Assembly: GCF_900119845.1 (NCBI RefSeq)
Contig: NZ_FPKU01000002.1
Location: 467,381 to 531,380 of the forward strand
Direction of reading: 5' to 3'
DNA length: 64,000 nt
From: Devosia enhydra
GTDB lineage: Bacteria > Pseudomonadota > Alphaproteobacteria > Rhizobiales > Devosiaceae
Made by a program: the position numbers and the translations under genes. Of this stretch, positions 59,864 to 64,000 are shown piece after piece; the first letter of the stretch is position 1; every line of letters begins with the position of its first letter. The notes below the pieces were generated by a model. It had not been told where the DNA came from, searched no databases, and saw nothing but the letters and a program-made list of their open reading frames with translations.

Positions 59864-60661
59864 GTGCCACGCATCTTGACCTTGGCGAACCAGAAGGGCG
59901 GGGTCGGCAAGACCACCACCGCCATAAACCTCGCGACCGCCCTTGCGGCGATTGGCGAGCGCGTGCTGATCATCGACGTTGATCCGCAGGGCAATGCGTC
60001 GACGGGGCTCGGCATATCGCGGGCCGGTCGTGAAATTTCCAGCTATGACCTTCTCGTCGGAGAGTCGGACGTGGCTGGGGCGGCCGTGATGACGGATGTG
60101 CCGAATGTGGCCATTGTTCCGTCGACAATGGATCTGCTGGGCGTGGAGCTTGCGATCGCGGCTTCATCAGACCGTGCCTTCCGGCTTCGCGATGCGTTGC
60201 GCGGAATGGACGGGTTCCTGGTTGCCGGCAAGCCCGTGACCTATGTCCTGATCGATTGCCCGCCGTCTCTCAATCTCTTGACAATCAATGCCCTTGTCGC
60301 CGCAGATGCGGTGTTGGTGCCGCTGCAATGCGAGTTTTTCGCGCTCGAAGGGCTGAGCCAGCTGCTTCAGACCATCGAACACATCCGGTCGACGCTCAAT
60401 CCGCGGCTATCGATCCAGGGCGTGGTGATGACGATGTTCGATAAGCGGAATAATCTGTCGGAGCAGGTGCTGACCGACGTGCGGTCCGAAATGGGCGATC
60501 TCGTTTACGACACCGTCATTCCGCGCAATGTGCGTCTGAGCGAGGCTCCGTCCTACGGCAAGCCGGCGCTGCTTTATGATTTGAAATGCGCTGGCAGCCA
60601 GGCGTATCTGCGATTGGCGACTGAAGTGATCCGGCGCGAGCGGCGCCTGCAGGCGGCCTGA
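59864..60661 (+). CDS. parA: Chromosome partitioning ATPase ParA
   Basis: Walker-type ATPase that moves ParB-bound origins to the cell poles. It has 265 aa, a GTG start and AGGAGG upstream. The deviant Walker A is NQKGGVGKTTTAINLATAL with the signature Lys; DVDPQGNASTGLG and VLIDCPPSLNLLT follow. It lacks the N-terminal helix-turn-helix of plasmid ParA, as chromosomal ones do. parB starts ten bases after its stop. Confidence 0.97.
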   Translation: MPRILTLANQKGGVGKTTTAINLATALAAIGERVLIIDVDPQGNASTGLGISRAGREISSYDLLVGESDVAGAAVMTDVPNVAIVPSTMDLLGVELAIAASSDRAFRLRDALRGMDGFLVAGKPVTYVLIDCPPSLNLLTINALVAADAVLVPLQCEFFALEGLSQLLQTIEHIRSTLNPRLSIQGVVMTMFDKRNNLSEQVLTDVRSEMGDLVYDTVIPRNVRLSEAPSYGKPALLYDLKCAGSQAYLRLATEVIRRERRLQAA

Positions 60662-60671
60662 GGAGGCGAAG

Positions 60672-61547
60672 ATGACGGAACGACCGAGCCGCCTGGGACG
60701 TGGGCTTGCGGCCCTGATCGGCGACATGAATACGATCGACAGCCCCCGGGTGGCGGAATCATCCAATGGGTTGAAGCGGTTGCCGGTCGATTTCATCATC
60801 GCCAATCGCGCCAATCCGCGGCGGGAATTCAACGACGAGCAGCTTGCGGACCTTGCGAACTCGATTCGCGAAAAGGGCATCATGCAGCCCCTGCTGGTTC
60901 GGCCGACACGGGATCCGAACCAGTTCGAACTGATCGCGGGCGAGCGGAGGTGGCGGGCGGCGCAGAGGGCCGGGCTGCATGATGTTCCGGTGCTCATTCG
61001 CGATGTGGGCGACAAGGAAGCGCTCGAGCTTGCGATCATCGAAAACGTGCAGCGGGTGGATCTCAATGCGTTGGAAGAGGCGCAGGGTTATGGCCAGCTG
61101 ATCGAGCAATTTGACTATACGCAGCAGGACCTTGCGCAAGTGATCGGCAAGAGCCGGTCGCATGTCGCCAATACCATGCGGCTGCTGAAACTGCCGGAGC
61201 CGGTCAAAGCCATGGTGGCCAAGGGCGACCTGACGGCGGGGCATGCGCGGGCGCTGATCACGGCCGGTGATCCTGAGGCTTTGGCCCGAATCATCGTGGA
61301 AAAGGGTCTATCGGTGCGTGAGGCCGAGGCGCTGGGTCAGGCCGAGGAGACGCCCCGGAAGTCGCCTAAACAGAGTGCGCCCAAGGTCAAGGATGCCGAT
61401 ACGACCGCACTCGAAAAGCGCCTGTCCAACATGCTGGGGCTCAATGTGGCCATTGCGCATGGGGAAAAGGGCGGGCGGATGGAGATCCGGTATTCGACGC
61501 TGGAGCAGCTCGATGCCATTTGCATGAAGCTGGCTGGCCAGAGCTAA
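60672..61547 (+). CDS. parB: Chromosome partitioning protein ParB
   Basis: CTP-dependent clamp that loads at parS sites and spreads along DNA, 291 aa. The N-terminal RLGRGLAALIG includes the ParA-contact Arg. The CTP/parS region is LLVRPTRDPNQFELIAGERRWRAA and ELAIIENVQRVDLNALEEAQGY. The helix-turn-helix QQDLAQVIGKSRSHVANTMRLLKLP binds parS. The C-terminal dimer domain is intact. Six candidate parS sites are in this window. Confidence 0.97.
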   Translation: MTERPSRLGRGLAALIGDMNTIDSPRVAESSNGLKRLPVDFIIANRANPRREFNDEQLADLANSIREKGIMQPLLVRPTRDPNQFELIAGERRWRAAQRAGLHDVPVLIRDVGDKEALELAIIENVQRVDLNALEEAQGYGQLIEQFDYTQQDLAQVIGKSRSHVANTMRLLKLPEPVKAMVAKGDLTAGHARALITAGDPEALARIIVEKGLSVREAEALGQAEETPRKSPKQSAPKVKDADTTALEKRLSNMLGLNVAIAHGEKGGRMEIRYSTLEQLDAICMKLAGQS

Positions 61548-61575
61548 GCGTTTGATTTAGCACGTAAAAGCGGGC

Positions 61576-61591
61576 TGTTTCACGTGAAGCG
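61576..61591. promoter_or_regulatory. parS-like site after parB (14/16)
   Basis: TGTTTCACGTGAAGCG, mismatches at positions 14 and 16. It lies 29 bases past the parB stop in the gap before the convergent holA gene. A second site begins 35 bases later. Confidence 0.7.
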
Positions 61592-61610
61592 GACGACTTC
61601 TGCTGCTTCG

Positions 61611-61626
61611 GGATTCACGTGAAACA
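61611..61626. promoter_or_regulatory. parS-like site after parB, second (14/16)
   Basis: GGATTCACGTGAAACA, mismatches at positions 1 and 3. Position 3 creates GATTC (GANTC) at 61612-61616. The parB-holA gap therefore has two sites 35 bases apart, and both lie between inverted 9-mers TGATTTAGC (61553) and GCTAAATCA (61661). Confidence 0.7.
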
Positions 61627-61666
61627 TCCACGCAGGCACGTGAGATATCGTGCGAAAGCCGCTAAA

Positions 61667-62686
61667 TCACGCGGCCGATCCCATGTAACACAGTGCCAGA
61701 AATGTTCGGCGCGCGATCGCCTCGGAGAGCGGGGCGTTGCGTCGGCTCTCGTTGATGCCGGTCAGGACGCGATCGGTTGCGGACGCGAGACGCTCTTCAT
61801 CCCATGAGCGGAGCTGACGCTCGAAAGCAGCGCGACGAGAAAAGTGCGGACGGGGGCGCGCGCTATCCAGCACGGCGCGAGCGGGCTGGCCGCCATCGAC
61901 TGCCAGCCTCCAGCGGCGCAGTGTAGTGAAATGGTTAAGCGCCATGGTTAATATTTGCTGAGGATCGACCTTGGCGGCGATGGCGCGGTTGAGGGCTCGC
62001 TCCATATTCTCGGCATGGCCTGAGCCGGCATTGTCGAGAATGGCATCGAGCATGAGCGCGGCGTTGTCAGCGCAAAGCGCGAGCACGTCGTCTCGGGTCA
62101 CCGTTCCGCCGGGGCCGGCGAACAATACGAGCTTTTCCAATTCGGCGCGGGTGACAGCCCGGTCGTTGCCGAGACTGTCGCGGATGGCGGCCATGGCATC
62201 GGCATCGGCCCGAATGCCGGCCTTGGAGAATGTATCTGAGATCAGCCGGGCGACGGCTTCATCGCTGTCCGCGTAGCAGGGCAAGGCCCGCCCCAGCTTC
62301 TGGGCTTCGGCAAAGGCCCGCAGCGGGTCCTTGGCCGCAAGGTTGCCGGCTTCGATGATGATGGGGACAGCGAGATCGTCGATCAGTTCAGCGAGGGCCA
62401 GCACGGTGCCCTTGCCGGGGCTACGCAGATGCAGGACGCGACGTTCGCCGAACAGCGAGGTGCTGCGCGCTTCCACCGCCAGCCGCTGAGCGTCGCCGTC
62501 GAGGACGGCCTGGTCGAGCGTGACGATCTCGGCTTGGTCGCTGCCTTCGCCGGCGAGCGTTGCGACAAGGCGGGTGGCAACCTCGTTGACGAGGCCGGCG
62601 TCGGGACCATAGGCGAGGTAGACACCTACCCTGATGTCCGGGCGGATGATGTAGCGCTCGACTTCATGGGCTTTGAGGGCGGTCAT
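61667..62686 (-). CDS. holA: DNA polymerase III delta subunit
   Basis: Clamp-loader subunit that opens the beta ring, 339 aa. Sequence markers are VYLAYGPDAGLVNEVA at the start, TSLFGERRVLHLRSPGKG and a C-terminal LNHFTTLRRWRLAVDGGQ. It lacks a functional P-loop, as expected for delta. It is the last gene of the leuS-lptE-holA series and converges with parB. Confidence 0.93.
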   Translation of the reverse strand: MTALKAHEVERYIIRPDIRVGVYLAYGPDAGLVNEVATRLVATLAGEGSDQAEIVTLDQAVLDGDAQRLAVEARSTSLFGERRVLHLRSPGKGTVLALAELIDDLAVPIIIEAGNLAAKDPLRAFAEAQKLGRALPCYADSDEAVARLISDTFSKAGIRADADAMAAIRDSLGNDRAVTRAELEKLVLFAGPGGTVTRDDVLALCADNAALMLDAILDNAGSGHAENMERALNRAIAAKVDPQQILTMALNHFTTLRRWRLAVDGGQPARAVLDSARPRPHFSRRAAFERQLRSWDEERLASATDRVLTGINESRRNAPLSEAIARRTFLALCYMGSAA

Positions 62687-62741
62687 TGCGGCTCGTAGGG
62701 GAAGGGTTAAGATCCCGGAGTGCCCGCCCTCGCCCTTCGAC

Positions 62742-62840
62742 AGGCTCAGGGTGAGGGCTTTGAGGGCTCAGGGTGAGGGCTTGAGGGGGCAGGGTGAGGG
62801 CTTGGAGGGCTCAGCGGGAGGGCTTGGAGGATCAAGGGGA
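62742..62840 (-). repeat. G-rich tandem repeat, about four 21-22 bp units
   Basis: Units of the type GGGCTCAGGGTGAGGGCTTGA follow one another with small changes. The first unit is preceded by CCCTTCGACAGGCTCAGGGTGAG, a motif found in widespread proteobacterial intergenic repeats. It fills much of the 204-base space between the lptE stop and the holA start and may separate the two on the transcript. Confidence 0.75.
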
Positions 62841-62890
62841 GGACTCCGCAGTCGGTATGCCAAGACCCGCCGGGAATGCACGTCTATGCG

Positions 62891-63451
62891 TCAGCGCGAC
62901 AGGGCCCCGAGGAGGGCGAGGCGGAGGGATTCGGCGGCGGCTTTGGCGGCGCGCTCCTCCGCTTCCGTTCGGGCTGAAAAGTTCGCCAGCCCCTGGGCGT
63001 TTTCGGTGTACGAGGCCGAGGCGTTCCGCCGCACCTGCAGAAGTTCGCGTCCGCCGGGTCCGTCGAGAACCTTCGCCGTGGCGGTGACGGTTGCCTCGCG
63101 CGCATCGGCTGGTGCGGGGTTACTGCCCAAGGTGAGGTCGCGGCTATAGACCGAGGCGGTGACCTGGATCAGCGGGGCGGAGGGATCGGTGGTCTTGCCC
63201 AGTCGCAGGCCGAGTTCCTGGTAGATAACCTGTTCGAGCCGGTTGCGCGGCTCGGCATAGGCAAAGCTCATCTGGCGCGCGCCGATCTGGCCGTCGCTGT
63301 AGACGGGGGTGAGGCTGGAGCAGGCGGCGAGCGGGGCGATGAGGGCTGCGGTCAGGGCGAGGGCTTTGAGGAGGGTGGTTGGGCTTCTCGTTGGGCGAAG
63401 CTGAGCGGACGTGGGAAGAACGGGTTTCTGCCGAGAGACTGCACCCCTCAC
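62891..63451 (-). CDS. lptE: LPS-assembly lipoprotein LptE
   Basis: Plug of the LptD outer-membrane complex that delivers LPS to the surface. The lipoprotein signal LLKALALTAALIAPLAAC ends in a LAAC lipobox; the mature part contains LTPVYSDG and RNRLEQVIYQELGLRLG. The only in-frame start nearby is GTG at 63451 (186 aa), 43 codons before the Cys, in a dispersed-repeat hairpin; the stretch between is unusual. Its ribosome-binding site GGAGAGGG is in the hairpin arm. A non-standard start is possible. It follows leuS and precedes holA, the normal order. Confidence 0.8.
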   Translation of the reverse strand: MRGAVSRQKPVLPTSAQLRPTRSPTTLLKALALTAALIAPLAACSSLTPVYSDGQIGARQMSFAYAEPRNRLEQVIYQELGLRLGKTTDPSAPLIQVTASVYSRDLTLGSNPAPADAREATVTATAKVLDGPGGRELLQVRRNASASYTENAQGLANFSARTEAEERAAKAAAESLRLALLGALSR

Positions 63452-63457
63452 CCTGAC

Positions 63458-63478
63458 CCTCTCCCCTGAGGGGAGAGG
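63458..63478. repeat. 10-bp hairpin repeat upstream of lptE
   Basis: CCTCTCCCCT and AGGGGAGAGG are perfect inverted arms around one base. The surrounding CACCCTGACCCTCTCCCCTGAGGGGAGAGG is the kind of repeat often found between genes in GC-rich proteobacteria. Its lower arm on the minus strand provides the likely ribosome-binding site of lptE. Confidence 0.7.
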
Positions 63479-63563
63479 GGACGCCAGAACTGATGGTGTC
63501 GTGCCTGCGGTGAGCCGTCCTTTGACTTTTGCCCTAGGACTAGACTGCGCTGCCTTGGAAACT

Positions 63564-64000
63564 TCAAACCACCACATTGACGATCCTGTCGGGCACGACC
63601 ACCACCTTGCGCGGGGGCTTGCCATCCAGCATGCGGGCAACGGCGTCCAGTGACAAGGCCTGGCGTTCGGCTTCTGCCGGATCGCAGCCCTTGGGCAACA
63701 CCAGTTCGCCGCGCTTCTTGCCGTTGACCTGCACCGGGACGACGACGCTGTCGTCGACGAGCAGGGCAGGATCGACTTCGGGCCAGGCGGCATCGCAGGC
63801 CATGCCGGAATGGCCCAGTGCCTGCCAGCAGGTTTCGGCCAAATGCGGCATCATCGGGGCGATGAGTTGGACGAGGCGAGTGACGCCTTCGAGCAGGGCG
63901 GCCTGGCGGGCTTCGGGAGCAACCGAAACCAGCCCGACATAGCGGGAGAGGGCGTTGGCCAACTCGTAGATCTGCGCCACGGCGCGGTTGAAGCGCAGGC
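63564..64000 (-). CDS. leuS: Leucyl-tRNA synthetase, C-terminal part
   Basis: Only about 145 C-terminal residues lie in the window; the gene continues beyond 64000. The anticodon-binding part PMMPHLAETCWQALGH and the C-terminal VDDSVVVPVQVNGKKRGELVLPKG are typical of bacterial LeuRS. The usual end PDRIVNVVV is complete. It starts the leuS-lptE-holA series. Confidence 0.95.
   Translation of the reverse strand, partial: LRFNRAVAQIYELANALSRYVGLVSVAPEARQAALLEGVTRLVQLIAPMMPHLAETCWQALGHSGMACDAAWPEVDPALLVDDSVVVPVQVNGKKRGELVLPKGCDPAEAERQALSLDAVARMLDGKPPRKVVVVPDRIVNVVV

Noticed and set aside
61921-61960. Second CtrA-like site inside holA
   Set aside because: The two TTAA blocks are nine bases apart, not seven, and lie within coding sequence.
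62742-62840. Tandem repeat as a possible CRISPR array
   Set aside because: The units follow each other without spacers and no cas genes are nearby.

Overview
The window is core chromosome of an alphaproteobacterium. The gene order, the RegB/RegA pair, CtrA-type and GANTC (CcrM-type) sites, a class I his operon containing a DUF2628 gene, and TimA/Tim44-like, Smr and DUF2852 proteins point to Hyphomicrobiales (Rhizobiales). A Devosia-like relative is my best guess from overall feel; no marker gene proves it. DNA is strongly GC-rich. I recognise no tRNA, rRNA, CRISPR array, prophage or intact insertion sequence.

Layout. 0.7-9.7 kb: dnaA, dnaN, recF, gyrB and a class A penicillin-binding protein, all on the plus strand. 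9.7-24 kb: mixed housekeeping and envelope genes (DUF45 metallopeptidase, DUF2852, RegB/RegA redox two-component system, MBL/beta-CASP ribonuclease, ComM-type ATPase, GH25 lipoprotein, MarC, a broken outer-membrane barrel gene, gshB-yraN-rsmI with a divergent LpoA-like lipoprotein, pncA). 24-31 kb: pabBC and alkB divergent from dnaK, then dnaJ. 31-40 kb: FMN reductase, pyrF, dapB, gpmA, Ada-like protein, nth, TetR and PfkB. 40-45 kb: minus-strand operon hisB-DUF2628-hisH-hisA-hisF-hisE-coaA. 45-50 kb: hslVU, XRE/Smr/TimA genes, fxsA and secB. 50-52.7 kb: minus-strand operon maf-aroE-coaE-dnaQ. 53-61.5 kb: plus-strand hemE-hemJ-rho-mnmE-mnmG-rsmG-parA-parB. 61.7-64 kb: minus-strand leuS (partial)-lptE-holA.

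The main non-coding feature is the 373-bp gap between maf and hemE (52715-53087). It carries DnaA-box-like sites, a perfect TTAA-N7-TTAAC CtrA site with two near-matches, and GANTC sites, between divergent operons, at the position where Caulobacter and Sinorhizobium have their chromosomal origin. I call it the probable oriC. Transcription diverges there, and plus-strand base composition looks C-rich to the left and G-rich to the right. parA and parB lie 7-8 kb away with six parS-like sites around them; four of the six contain a GANTC site because of their deviation from consensus. dnaA lies 52 kb from this origin and points toward it.

Other notable items are a roughly 208-bp element present twice in inverted orientation, each time between the stop codons of convergent genes; several other short intergenic repeats, one of which seems to supply the start codon and ribosome-binding site of lptE; an amber codon inside the signal peptide of an outer-membrane protein gene; a hormone-sensitive-lipase-family hydrolase with an altered nucleophile motif; and similar heat-shock-type promoters before dnaK and hslV. 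I found no obvious new multi-gene system. The most original signals are regulatory: the origin, the parS/GANTC overlap and the repeat placement.
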